Source: Adiantum capillus-veneris
Taxonomy: Eukaryota; Streptophyta; Polypodiopsida; Polypodiales; Pteridaceae
Direction: 5' to 3'
Length of the DNA: 64,000 nucleotides
Assembly (NCBI GenBank): GCA_014529385.2
Contig: CM043959.1
Location: 92,237,529 to 92,301,528 of the forward strand
Part shown: positions 22,505 to 35,159 of the stretch, piece by piece
Layout of the letters: each line of letters opens with the position of its first letter
Position numbering within the stretch: the stretch's first letter is position 1
Made by a program: the position numbers and the translations under genes
Notes under the pieces: model-generated
Databases searched by the model: none
Told to the model about the DNA's origin: nothing
The model's input: the letters and a program-made list of their open reading frames with translations, nothing else

Positions 22505-23899
22505 GGTAGTCTAGCCTCCTCATCCATCTCTTTTTTCTTGTAGCCTAGAGGGATTAGTTTCAAGGTCTATCACTAGTCAAAAACTACACATAGAACATTG
22601 ATACAAGGTTCCACCACATGTGAAACCTATCATCTCTAGTAGAATGGATAGTTTGATATCAAGGTTCACCACGTGTCCTACCTATACTCTATTGTAGCAT
22701 AGAGATTTTGGTTTGGTGGTACTATACTTGTCCAAACTTGGCTTGTTGTTGATATCTGGAGGTAATCAAGGATCCTCCACTTGTCCAAGTTAGGCATATA
22801 AAACAATTGCAAGGTCCACCATGTGTAAAACATATGATTGATTATAGCATGCATGGTCTTATTTCATGGACAACCATCTTCTCTCCAACATGTGTCCAAC
22901 CTCGGCTCCATTGAAGCATGGAGAGAAGCAAGGTCTACCACTTATCAAAGCTATTATTTTCTCCCAGTGCTTTCAAAACCCATAATATGTTGTACATGGG
23001 TGGGGGATGGGGGGGGGGGGTTCTTGTTTCAAGGTCCACCACTTGGCTAAGATTGGATCCATTGAAACATAAAGAGAAGCAAGCTCTACCATTTTTCCAA
23101 GCTAGGTGCCATTGAAACATGAAAACCCCATAATATGTTGTATACGGGGGGTGTTTTTCAAGGTCTACCACTTGTCTAAGCTATGGTCCATTGGAACATG
23201 GAGAGAAGCAAAGCTCCACCACTTTTCTAAGCTAGGATCCATTGAAAGATGGAGAGAAGCAAGCTCCATTGTTTGTCTAAGCTAGGCTCCATTGGAACAT
23301 GGAGAAAACAAGCTCCACCACTTGCCTATTATTGCATAGAGATTTTGGTTTGAAGGTCCACCACTTGTCCAACCTTGCCTTCATGTATGGAGATAATCAA
23401 GAGTGCAATTCTTCTCTAAGCTAGGGACATGAAAGAGTTTCAAGGTCCACTACATATACGATCTATGATGGGTTGTAGCATGGGAGGTTTCATTTTAAGG
23501 TTGACCACTTCTCCAGCTCCGCTTGTCCAACCTCAAATCCATTGAAGCATGGAGAAGAAAGGTCTACCAACTCTCCAAAATAGGCAAGAAAATCTCTATA
23601 AAACCCATGAATTGTTAATATATGCTATGCTGTGGAGTTTTGTTTGAAGGTCCACTCCTTATCCAAGCTACAATCCATTGAAGCATGGAAATAAGTAAGA
23701 TATATCTCTAGTCCAAGATAGGATCCATTGAAACATAGACGGAATCAAGGTCCACCACTTGTCCAAGCTATGCATGGGTAATTGATATAAGGACCACTAC
23801 GTTTTCACCTATACTATGCTCTATCATGGATGGTTTCATATCCCACCAATTTTCCAACCTATTTAGTAGGTTGTATTATGGGGGTTTGGTTTCAAGGTA

Positions 23900-24215
23900 C
23901 TTCACTTGTCTAAGGTGGGTTCCATTGAACCATGGAGAGAAACAATGTCTACCACTTGTCCAAAATATGCTCCTTTAAAACATAAAAGCAAGGTCCACCA
24001 CTTGTCCAAGCTAAAGTTTCTCTCCATTGAAGCATGGAGAGAAACAAGGTCTACCACCTGTCCAAAATATGCTCCATTGAAACATAAAAGCAAGGTCCAC
24101 CACTTGTCCAAGCTAAAGTTTCTCTCCATTGAAGCATGGAGAGAAACAAGGTCTACCACCTGTCCAAAATATGCTCCATTGAAATATAAAAGCAAGGTCC
24201 ACCACTTGTCCAAGC
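23900..24215 (+). repeat. 102-bp tandem repeat, about three copies
   Basis: GCAAGGTCCACCACTTGTCC begins at 23988, 24090 and 24192. The 102-bp units in between are nearly identical, so this is the most recently amplified part of the block. Open frames on both strands through it are repeat translation. Confidence 0.92.
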
Positions 24216-24957
24216 TAATATAACAAATGGGTGTTGGTTACAAGGTGTACCACACTTGTATAAACTAGTCTCCATGCAAGGTCCACCACATGTCCAATCT
24301 ATATGAGCTTGGTTTGAAGGTCTACCACACCTCTTGAAACTAGGATCCATGTAAGGTCCACCTTTTGTCAAGCTATGCCTTTAGTGAGTACTAAAACTAA
24401 GTAAATTGCAGTACTTAAATACCTTTCCAAGCTCATTAAGATTTTGGTCTCTAAGGCCACCACCACTTGTCTAATCTATGCTCTAATTGATTACTTATGC
24501 TAGTTCTCAAAGTCCAAACATAAGCTCCCTTCTAGCAAGGTTAGTTTAAATTTAGGCTCCAGCACCTATCTAAGCTAGGTTCAATTTATGAAGCATCACC
24601 ATTTAACCATGTTAGGATCTAATGTATCATATCAAGGGGGTATTGATAAAAGGTCCAAAACTTATTGAGTTCAAGCTCTTAAGTAATTAAGTCTTTGTGA
24701 GTTTTAAATGTTATAGTTTTAGTCTAAAGATCCACCATTCAAAAACTCAAGTAATTTACTATTACATTCAAACCTTGAATGCTTGAGATAAAAAATACAA
24801 ACTCAATCAATACTATATAAAGCAAAATCTAACATTAAGAGTATCAAATCAGTAACAAGAAACACTAACATGCACAAGAAACTCAAAACATACGTGTCTC
24901 TATTTCCAAAAAGTCCTCCATTGACAGAGGATGTTGTTGTTCTTCTTCTTCTTCTCT

Positions 24958-26178
24958 TCATGGAGAGCACTCCTCTGTAATAGGCACAGTGTCGTCTGAT
25001 TGTGAAGTGGATTGTTGAAGTCTAGCCCATTTTTCTATATCTTCATGATACTTAACAAAGTCTAGCAGCATGGTCTCCACGTTTTTTTCCTCCTCCACAC
25101 TATCAACTAAGCATATAACTTCTTTTTTCTGTTTTATTCCTTCTTGTGCAACCAAGGAGCCATCACCAAAAACATCAACAAGTTTGCGGTCTTCAAAACA
25201 ATATGTACGAATGTAGTGCTTGACCAAAGCTCTTTTTTTGGCCTCCAAATATTGCAAATCTGACATATCGTTATCTGCTACTTGAAGAAGAGAACAATCA
25301 ATTGGCATGGGATGTTCCTCTGATCTTCTTCTTTGGTCTTCAAATGCATTGCCTTGTCCCAAGAAGGCAATAACTGTTAGGAATTGAATTTCTCCTTTAC
25401 AAGGAGCTGATGGAAAGTGATGCAATGCACCACAACAATGGTAGCTCAGATTATCTCCCATGGCGTGAAAGGCACATTGCAATTTTGTGAAGTTGGTGAA
25501 ATCCACAAATGCAAGAAAGACAAATCCAGGATCTGTTGACCCTCCAGCAATAGCCAAGATCCCATCCAAAGCATTGTTAAATGTCTCCTCACTCCACTTC
25601 AAATTGCCTCCAACGTTTTTTGTCATATCTAAAACACATAAGCCAATAGGAACTTTATTATTGAAGTGGCGCATCAAGTAGAGATTGCCTTCCATTTGTA
25701 GGCTCACCACATAGATTGACCATGGAAAATCTCTAGGCTCAATTTTCTCCTTGTGAAGGTGAATTGCCCATTGCATGTATTTTATTGCTCCATCTGGAAA
25801 AGCCATTTTCTTTGTTCCACGCGTCAAATTAGATCTGATCCATTCCTCGCATAGCATTAAAAGTGTTTTATAAACAACATCATTGATGTTATACATTTTG
25901 ACCACCTCCTCCCAGTCTTTACATGGTGAAGATTCATTCAAATTGTTGAAGCCTTCAAGAAGTGCATCTTGAATCAATTTGTCTTGCTTCAACTACTTGA
26001 TTCGATCATACATGTTAGTTGCATCACCATCCTTTGCACTCTTTGACAATAAAATCTTCTCATCTCTAATCTCTTCTTGAATAGTCTTTACCTCTGATTC
26101 CTCAAGGCCACAAAGGTATCTAAATAGGGGTTTCTTATTCTCCTCTTCTAGCCTTTCAATGATTTCTATCAGCAATCA
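24958..26178 (-). pseudogene. Second exon of split gene: possible methyltransferase-like C-terminal part
   Basis: Two minus-strand stretches in one frame (25993-26175 and 24958-25992, 344 residues) separated by a TAG at 25993-25995 where CAG would fit. The N-terminal part is charged and helical (LEEENKKPLFRYLCGLEES). A central region contains GNLYLMRHFNN, GLCVLDMTKNVGGN and DNLSYHCCGALHHF. Near the end YCFEDRKLVDVFGDGSLVAQEGIKQKKEVICLVDS resembles the motif I region (D-F-G-GS) of N6/N4 DNA methyltransferases, with altered residues. That resemblance is weak. The upstream exon (26349-27543) is joined by an intron of roughly 170 bp. Product otherwise unknown. Confidence 0.5.
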
Positions 26179-26348
26179 TAAATTAAATCGGAGTACGTGA
26201 CCATGTGTGCCTGTTTAGCAATCCAACTTGCTACTGCACTCATTCTTGCCAATCAAAGAAAAGCCTAAAAAGAAATAGAGCAATAATGAAACTATTGAGC
26301 AAGATTTGTTAATTAAACACTATCAAAAAGACAAAGAAAATAACTTAC
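26179..26348 (-). other. Probable intron of split gene
   Basis: On the minus strand a consensus donor GAT|GTAAGT is at 26349/26348. Acceptors ending in CAG occur between about 26,200 and 26,250 (for example TAAACAG). The exact acceptor is uncertain because the following exon contains early stops. Confidence 0.55.
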
Positions 26349-27543
26349 ATCCCATCCGGCACGAGATGCATGTCCCTCTACAATTCCACTTGCTGCCTTT
26401 GGTGGTCGTCCTCAGAAGATCCATTGACTCCGTAAATGTCTCAATATTTGGCTGTAAGGTTGCTTCACATACAATGCCTGAGCCTCCTCATTTGCAATAG
26501 CAGATATAGCAGTTGCAACAAATGGAGGAGCATTCACAACAATGCGAGCCTTTCTAAATTTATACACGCTAATCAGTCTTTTAAATATCTCTTTGTTGTT
26601 TTGTTCATTGTGAAGCAAAACTTTTGCAGCATAGATTGAATGCTGCCCATCAAGAATCCAATAATGATAATCTTTAATTTTTTGCTCTTCTACCTCTTCT
26701 ACTGCCAAAGGAGTCCCCTTCTTTGACTTTTCATTTCGAACAGGCATCAAATATGCACATGCTGCAGGCTTGGTCGTACTCCGTGAAAATCCAAATAACA
26801 CACTTTCAGCGTGTTTTTTATCCATAATACGTGCATTATAGTGATCAGGAGCAAGCCAACAATTTTGAATAGGGATATCAAATTCCCTATATTGGAAAGA
26901 AAAATAGTTTATGTACTTATTCATTCCACCTGTATATTTTTCTTGTCCTTTCATGGTCTCAGCTTCTAAAACATTTGGATCCACAATTCTCATCTTTGAC
27001 ATTGAACCCTCTGTTGATGAGGATGCCAAAGATGCCTTGTCTACATCCAAAATGGAACTAGTTCATGTAGCTTCTACTTTCAGCACTTTTGCTTGCTTCT
27101 TTGTGGATGGTGGTCGTGAAGCTTTCACCTTTTTTCGTTGTAGTGTGGCAATGATGGAGCTTTGAAGTTGATCTGCTTTGATATTTGGATTTGATTCTGC
27201 AAACTTCCATCCTCGAGAAAACATTGTCTCTTCTTTGTTTCTAGACATGCGCTCCGATGCATATGCTCCTTGAGATAGTTGAAATTCTAGATTTATTGGA
27301 ACTAGAATGTCAATGCATTCCACCTCCGGATGACTATGAACTACAGAGATAGATGCTTCCACAACTTGTCCAACATCTTCAAACAAGCTGTCATTCTCCT
27401 TTTTGGTAATAAATAGATGCACCTTATGAAATTGTGCACCCTCTATACCATGTATGTCCAAATACCATTTCCTAAGATCATTGCAAGTATAGTCAAAAAT
27501 GAGATAGCAACCCTTGCAACCTATTTTTTTGGAGCCATCTTTC
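26349..27543 (-). pseudogene. First exon of split gene: ParB/DGQHR-like domain protein
   Basis: One minus-strand frame from an acceptor-like TTTGTTTCAG at 27544 to a GTAAGT donor at 26348, interrupted by TGA at 27063-27065 and TGA at 26412-26414 (CGA to TGA fits both). N-terminal part: KKIGCKGCYLIFDYTCNDL, basic tail KKVKASRPPSTKKQ. The second part (from 27050) contains IPIQNCWLAPDHYNARIMDKKHAESVLFGF and then YHYWILDGQHSIYAAKVLL (residues 130-146 of that part). ILDGQHR-YAA is the signature of ParB-N/DGQHR-fold proteins, which bind DNA or nucleotides. No start codon is visible, so an upstream exon is missing. A DNA-handling role in the giant element is an inference. Confidence 0.6.
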
Positions 27544-27599
27544 CTGAAACAAAAAAAAACCAAATGTTATTTTAACATATACTTTTTTGTAATGGATTA

Positions 27600-30500
27600 A
27601 GTTTGTGTGAATACAAGGTCCACCACTTGTTCAAGCTAGATCTAAGCAAGTATACATAGTGATCTTTTAAGCTAGTAAACTAAGGGAAGGGAGAAGTAAG
27701 GTCCACCACTTGTCCAAGATCATCTCTAGACAACATGGAGAGATTCGACGTCTACTAATTGTCTAATATAGGCTAACTCTATTGAAACATAGAGAGAGGA
27801 AAAGGTCCACCACTTGTCCAATCTAGGGTCCATTGAAACATGGAGAGAAGGATGCTCCACCATTTGTCCAAAATAGGCTCCATTGAAACATGAAGAGAAG
27901 CAAGCTGCACCATGTCTCCAAGATGATAGGCTACATTGAAATACCTTAAACCCACGATATTTTGTATATGTGGGGTTTGAATTCAAGGTCCACCACTTGT
28001 CCAACCTATTATCCCTAGTAGCATGAGTGGTTTGGTCTCAAGATTCACCACTTTTCCACTCTATGTCATTATATTAAGAAGATCTGGGTGTTAAGGTCCA
28101 TCACTTGTCCAACCTATAAGGCTATATCTTAAATGGTATTATTTACCACCACTTGGAATGCACATGATAGGTTTTACATAGGGGTCTGGTTCCAAGGTCC
28201 ACCACTTGTCCAAGCTAACTCTATTGAAACATAGAGAGAAGCAAAGGTCCACCACTTGTGCAAGCTAGCCTCCATTGAAACATGGAGAGAAGGATGATCC
28301 ACCATTTGTCAAAGATAGGCTTCATTGAAACATTAAGAGAAGCAAGATGCACCATGTCTCCAAGATGCTAGGATCCATTGAAATACCTTAAACCCACGAT
28401 ATTTTGTACATGGGGGGTTTAAATTCAAGGTCAGCCACTTATCCAAGTTATTATCCCTAGTAGCATGAGTGGTTTGGTCTCAAGATTCACCACTTTTCCA
28501 CTCTATGTCATTTTATAAAGAAGATCTGGGTGTTAAGGTCCACCACTTGTCCAACCTATAAGGCTATATCTTAAAGCGTATTCTTTATCGCCACTTGGAG
28601 TAACCATGATAGGTTTTACCTGGGGGTTTGGTTCCAAGGTCCACCACTTGTCCAAGCGAACTCTATTGAAACATAGAGAGAAGCAAAGGTCCACCACTTG
28701 TCCAAGCTAGCGTCCAAGCTAGGGTCCATTGAAAGATGGAGAGAAGGATGCTCCAGCATTTGTCCAAGATACGCTTCATTGAAACATGAAGAGAAGCAAG
28801 CTACACCATGTCTCCAAGATGCTAGGCTCCATCGAAATACCTTAAATCCATGATATTTCGTACATGGGGGGTTTACATTCAAGGTCCTTCACTTGTCCAA
28901 CCTATTATCTCTAGTAGCATGAGTGGTTTTCTCTCAAGATTTACCACTTTTCCACTTATGTCATTATATTAAGAATATCTGGGTGTTAAGGTCTACCACT
29001 TGTCCAACCTATAAGGCGATATCTTAAACTTTATTCTTTCTCACCACTTGGAGTTACCATGATAGGTTTTACATAGGGGTTTGGTTCCAAGGTCCACCAC
29101 TTGTCCAAGCTAACTCTATTGAAACATAGAGAGAAGCGAAGGTCCACCACTTGTCCAAGCTAAGCTCCATTGAAACATGGACAGAAGGATGCTCCACCAT
29201 TTGTCTAAGATAGGCTCCATTGAAACATGAAGAGAAGCAAGCTGCACCATGTCTCAAGATGCTAGGCTCCATTGAAATACCTTAAACCCATGATATTTGG
29301 TACATGGGGGGTTTACATTCAAGGTCCACCACTTGTCCAACCTATTATCCTTAGTAGCATGAGTGGTTTGGTCTCAAGATTCACCACTTTACCACTTTAT
29401 GTCATTATATTAAGAAGATCTAGGTTTTAAGGTCGACCACTTGTCCAACCTATAGGGCTAGATCTTAAAGGGTATTATTTCTCACCACTTGGAATGACCA
29501 TGATATGTTTTACATGGGGGTTTGTTTCCAAGGTCCACCACTTGTCCAAGCTAACTCTATGGAAACATAGAGAGAAGCAAAGGTCCACCACTTGTCCAAG
29601 CTAGGTTCCATTGAAACATGGAGAGAAGGATGATTCCCCATTGGTCGAAGATAGGCTTCATTGAAACATGAAAAGAAGCAAGGTGCACCATGTCTCCAAG
29701 ATGCTAAGATCCATTGAAATACCTTAAACCCACGATATCTTTTACATGTGGGTTTTAAAGTCAAGGTCAACCACTTGTCCAAGCTATTATCCCTAGTAGC
29801 ATGAGTGGTTTGGTCTCAAGATTCACCACTTTTCCACTCTATGTCGTTATATTAATAAGATCTGGGTGTTAAGGTCGACCAATTGTCCAACCTATAAGGG
29901 TATATGTTAAAGGGTATTCTTTCTCACCACTTGAAATGTTCATGATATGTTTTACATGGGAGTTTGGTTCCAATGTCCACCACTTATCCAAGCTAACTCT
30001 ATTCTTCTCATAGAGAGAAGCAAAGTTCCACCACTTGTCCAAGCTAGGCTCCATTGAAACATGGAGAGAAGGATGCTCCACCATTTGTCGAAGCTAACTC
30101 TATTGAAACATGGGGGGTTTACATTCAAGGTCCACCACTTGTCCAACCTATTAACGCCAGTAGCATGAGTGGTTTGGTCTCAAGATTCACCACTTTTTCA
30201 CTCTATGTCATTATCTTAAGAATATCTGGGTGTTAAGGTCCACCACTTGTCCAACCTATAAGGCTATATCTGAAAGGTTATTCTTTCTCACCACTTGGAG
30301 TGACCATGATAGGTTTTACATGGGGGTTTGGTTCCAAGGTCCACCACTTGCCCAAGCTAACTCTACTAAAACATAGAGAGAAGAAAAGGTCCACCACTTG
30401 TCCAAGCTAGGCTCCTTTGAAACATGGAGAGAAGGATGATTCACCATTTGTCAAAGATAGGGTTCATTGAAACATGAAGAGAAGCAAGCTGCACCATGTC

Positions 30501-32386
30501 TCCAAGATGCTAGGATCCATAGAAATACCTTAAACCCACGATATTTTTTACATGTGGGGTGGAAGTTCAAGGTCAACCACGTGTCCAAGCTATTATCCCT
30601 GGTAGCATGAGTGGTTTGGTCTCAAGATTTACCACTTTTCTACTCTATGTCATTATATTAAGAAGATCAGGGTGTTAAGGGCGACCACTTGTCCAACCTA
30701 TAAGGGTATATCTTAAAGGGTATTCTTTGTCACCACTTGGAATGACCGTGATATGTTTTACATGGGGGTTTGGTTCCAAGGTCCACCACTTATCCAAGCT
30801 AACTTTATTCTTCTCATAGAGAGAAGCAATGGTCCACCACTTGCCCAAGCTAGGCTCCATTGAAACATGGAGAGAAGGATGCTCCACCATTTGTCGAAGC
30901 TAACTCTATTGAGACATGGGGGGTTTACGTTCAAGGTCCACCCACTTGTCCAAGCTATTATCGCTAGTAGCATGAGTGGCTTTGTCTCAAGATGCACCAG
31001 TTTTTCACTCTATGTCATTATATTAAGAATATCTGGGTGTTAAGGTCCACCACTTGTCCAACATATAAGGCTATATCTTAAAGGTTGTTCTTTCTCACCA
31101 CTTGGAGTGACCATGATAGGTTTTACATTGGGGTTTGGTTCCAAGGTCCACCACTTGTCCAAGCTAACTCTATTGAAACATAGAGAGAAGCAAAGGTCCA
31201 CCACGTGTCCAAGCCAAGGTCCATTGAAACATGGAGAGAAGGATGCTCCACCATTTGTCCAAGATAAGCTACATTGAAACATGAAGAGAAGCAAGCTGCA
31301 CCATGTCTCCAAGATTCTAGGCTCCATCGAAATACCTTAAACTCAAGATATTTCATACATAGGGGGTTTACATTCAAGGTCCACCACTTGTCCAACCTAT
31401 TATCGCTAGTAGCAGGAGTGGTTTGCTCTTAAGATTCACCACTTTTGCACTCTATGTCATTATATTAAGAATATATGGGTGTTAAGGTCCACCACTTGTC
31501 CAACCTATAAGGCTATATCTGAAAGGTTATTGTTTCTCACCACTTGGAGTGACCATGATAGGTTTTACATGGGGGTTTGGTTCCAAGGTCCACCACTTGC
31601 CCAAGCTAACTCTACTAAAACATAGAGAGAAGAAAAGGTCCACCACTTGTCCAAGCTAGGCTCCATTGAAACATGGAGAGAAGGATGCTCCATCATTTTT
31701 CCAAGATAGGCTCCCTTGAAACATGACGAGAAGCAAGCTACACCATGTCTCCAAGATGCTAGGCTCCATCGAAATACCTTAAACCCGTGATATTTCGTAG
31801 ATGGGGGATTTACTTTCAAGGTCCACCACTTCTCCAAGCTATTATCGCTAGTAGCATGAGTGGTTTGGTCTCAAGATTCACCAGTTTTCCACTCTATGTC
31901 ATTATATTAAGAATATCTGGGTGTTAAGGTCCACCACTTGTCCAACCTATAAGGCTATATCTAAAAGGTTATTCTTTCTCACCACTTAGAGTGACCATGA
32001 TAGATTTTACATGGGGGTTTGGTTCCAAGGTCCACCACTTGTCCAAGCTAGGGTCCATTGAAACATGGAGAGAAGGATGCTCCACCATTTGTCCAAGATA
32101 GGCTCCATTGAAACATGAAGAGAAGCAAGCTGCACCATGTTTCCAAGATGCTAGGCTCCATTGAAATACCTTAAACCCACGATATTTCGTACATGGGGGG
32201 TTTACATTCAAGGTCCACCACTTGTCCAACCTATCAGGCTATATCTTAAATGATATTTTTTCTCACCACTTGGAATATACATGATATGTTTTACATGGGG
32301 TTTTGTTCCAAGGTCCACCACTTGTCCAAGCTAGATCCATTACATATATATTATACATACAATATTCAACTAGATTCCCTACCTAT
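27600..32386 (+). repeat. Right-arm tandem array, about 440-bp units
   Basis: Higher-order array with about ten units. The phrase 'ggtccaccactt-tccaagctaactctatt' recurs near 28197, 28638, 29092, 29537, 29976, 30340, 30780, 31145 and 31588, that is every 440 bp or so with some 364-bp steps. Each unit holds, in order, CCATTGAAACATGGAGAGAAG, 'gctgcaccatgtctccaagatgctagg', a CATGGGGGGTTTACATTCAAGG phrase, 'tagtagcatgagtggtttggtctcaag', 'ctatgtcattatattaagaa' and 'cctataaggctatatctt'. Interrupted at 32,387 by Gypsy-2. Peptides from this array (LDKWWTF, AWTSGGPW) are not genes. Confidence 0.95.
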
Positions 32387-34092
32387 TGATAGCCGTTTTT
32401 CGGCTCTCTGTAATTGCCATAGTGAGTTATCTTACCCTATCAAATCACTCAAACACTGTGGTTACCCTCACCCTTTCACTGTATATAGGTGCGTGTGAGT
32501 TAGGGGACTTTTCCCATATCTCCTTACTGAAATAAAAAACCCTCAATTAGCTAGTCATTGGACTAGTTGAGCCAAAAAAAATAAAAAATATAAGTATATT
32601 ATGGCCCATGCGTATGTAAATATTTCTTTGTATATAGGGCCTAAATAAAAGATTTTTTCATAATTATTTTGGTATTTATTTAAATATTTCTACCTAGGTG
32701 TGTGTTATTTATGCTCTGTACATTGCCTTACCATTACCACAATTTTTCTTACCATTTTTCATACTCTTTATTCCATATAGAAATATTTTCATGTAAGCTT
32801 CTCTTATATTTGGTGTAACTCCACCCCAACAAAAATCCAAAAAAACTAGTTTTATTTATGTGTATATTTTTTCACTATTGTGATTTTTCCCTTCCTACAT
32901 CTATTTTGTTTTTTTTCTAAAAAATTAGAACACCAAAAATATTTATCTTTTTATGGTAGCCTCATAATGAGAGAGATTTCTTTTGACCCCTTTATATTTT
33001 TTCCACTTATATTATTTATATTTGACATGTACATATTTTTTAGACCCCTCAATATTTGATTTTCTTAGTTGTACTATTCACTTATATCATGATCTCAACA
33101 ATATCTTCAATTATAGACCTACCAAATAAGGTCAAGGGTAGGTGGCATGCATACATGCACTATGGAGGGCTCACTCTTGGAGGTATTCAAAAGAATCATC
33201 CAAAGAAGGACCCCACAAGGACCTTGTGCAGTGGAAAAAAACGGTCGGTTTTGCTGAATTTTTAAAGTTTACTTGCTCTCCGAATTTGAAAAGGTTATAC
33301 AAACAAAAGTTGTAGCTCGTGGGCTGAACTTTTGCCTCTAATTTTTTCATATTTTTTTGAGCTACGAGCTGTGAGCTATGATTTTATTAGTGGACCCCAG
33401 TTTTCCCATGCTATGCAGCCACACTCTTTCTTCCACTTTATCATTTTCCTCTTTCACACACACTTCTCCACTCATCATCCCCACCTCTCTCACCACTCCT
33501 CTCTGCACCCTACTCACCTTCTCCTCAACCTTGAAGAATAAGAGAAACCATGGTGAACTCATACCTCCCACACACAATTCCATTTCAAAATTGACCACCT
33601 AGTTTCATTTTTCCTCCTCCAAATTACCCATATCTATCAAAAAAACCACAAAATTTAGCCTCTTCTCTTAAAAGACAGCATCATGGTGGTTGATTACTCA
33701 GCTCCAATTACCTTGTCTCTCAAGGAAGGTCAAGAGTGGAGAAAAAATGTACCGTCAAAGCTAGTGGACCGTCAACAAGCGTCAAAATTGGCCCTACTCA
33801 AGACACTTGGAGCATCAACCTTGTAAGAAATCCACCTTTTCTTACCTCTTAAGAGTTTTTCTTCCTTATTTGTATCCTACATGGATACTCCCATTGTAAT
33901 ATACAATTCCATTTGTAAATTAATACTAACTCTACTAACACTAACCCACTATGAAAAGTCCTATCACCTCCATTTCTCTCCTCTCTCTTTCCCCACCAAC
34001 TTCTTGATAATTCCAAGCAAAAGAAATTAGATAAATTGATGAAAATCTAACCCAACCATGGTTAGAGGAGTAACCCTAGCCTTCAAAATTGC

Positions 34093-34100
34093 TATAAAAG
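34093..34100 (+). promoter_or_regulatory. Candidate TATA box of Gypsy-2 5' LTR
   Basis: TATAAAAG in the context TTGCTATAAAAGGAGG, a good plant TATA box, placed in the last third of the LTR about 990 bp before its end. It is conserved at 43764-43771 in the 3' LTR. Confidence 0.6.
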
Positions 34101-34760
34101 GAGGTTGTAGCTAGCACAAAAAGGGGAGAGAAGAAAGAGCACTATGCTATAGCTTGAGAAGCGAAGCTCAACCTCTTGAGAAGGAGCTCTTGAGTGGAAT
34201 TTCATTGGCATTAGACATATGTATGTGTTGGATTAGGGGTGATTAGCAAGGGAACTCTATGCCATTGTAAGAGAGAGGGATCATTAAATTGAGGGTAGGA
34301 AATCTATCATTTCTCCTACTAGTGTAAGCCCAACATTTGCTGAATCAAGGAGGGTGAATTTGGACTAAGCATGGATACCTTGTCTCCCTTCCAACGTGAA
34401 GTCATGGACAATAATGATGTGTAAGTGTCTTGGTGTTTTATTTAAATTCTTGATAGCTTGTCTCCGGGTATTGTTATCAATTTATCCATAAATCCCACAT
34501 GATGTAAGAGGGCGACAGGGTGGAGAGGACTCCCCTGGCCTTAAGACAGTGATTGGGGTGGCTTTTTTCTTGTGATGTGTTATGGTGTAATGTACTCAGG
34601 CTATGTTGAACAAATACTAATCTCACTTTGATAGGTCATGACAGATTTGTAAGAAGGCATTAGTGCAACAAGCACCCCCTTCCCCCTTCTCTCTCTTTCT
34701 TACATATATATATTTATGTTTGCTTGATCATTAACGATACACTTCAAAGCAGCCCGAGCA

Positions 34761-34763
<3 letters not shown>

Positions 34764-34821
<58 letters not shown>
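34764..34821. repeat. (TC)n microsatellite in 5' LTR
   Basis: 58 bp of uninterrupted TC, 29 units. The same locus in the 3' LTR has 47 units. Confidence 0.98.
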
Positions 34822-34824
<3 letters not shown>

Positions 34825-35086
34825 TTTTAGTGTGTGAGAGTATTCCATTAGTGTTAGGGTTAGTGTAAATTCCTTGCTTGTTTGTGGGTTGCTCTAACAA
34901 TTCTCCTCTTTTGATTCCTAGTTCGCTCTTAAACTAGGTGGTGCCCCTTGTGTAGTTGGGATTTGGCTGGGGGTTTGTTTTTTTGGTTTGTGTTGTGTTG
35001 TGCCCTAGCCCCATTGAGCAGCACGGGAGACTTGAAGGGTGTCTAGAGGTTGCTCTTCTTGTTGCCCACCCCGGACCGCCTCAAAT

Positions 35087-35106
35087 TGGTGCCCCCACTG
35101 AGGACA
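35087..35106 (+). other. Gypsy-2 primer-binding site
   Basis: TGGTGCCCCCACTGAGGACA, three bases after the LTR end, identical to the Gypsy-1 site at 8909. Confidence 0.85.
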
Positions 35107-35159
35107 GGCTTGTGTATGTTTTGTGAAGGCTCAACTTTTAGCATAATCAAGTAGCTTGC

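Larger units (their letters stand above)
21880..24800 (+). repeat. Right-arm minisatellite array (first block)
   Basis: Dispersed and tandem copies of GGTCCACCACTTGTCCAAGCTA and CTCCATTGAAACATGGAGAGAAG, the reverse complement of the left-arm core. Interrupted only by the SET fragment. CTCCAT-TGAAAC-ATGGAG within the unit is a small 6-bp stem hairpin. A run of G (nine or more) lies near 23,010. Confidence 0.9.
32387..35083 (+). repeat. Gypsy-2 5' LTR (2,697 bp)
   Basis: Nearly identical to 42047-44791. Differences are scattered single bases, a 13-bp expansion of the AAAAATATAA tract in the other copy, and a shorter TC microsatellite here (58 bp against 94 bp). No long open frame other than short ones repeated in both LTRs. 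Confidence 0.95.

Noticed and set aside
27726-32229. Many minus-strand frames of 60-100 residues with LDKWWTFASLYVSIELAWTSGGP-type peptides
   Set aside because: They follow the 440-bp minisatellite exactly, occur in several frames and strands, and have no independent conservation; they are translation of the repeat.
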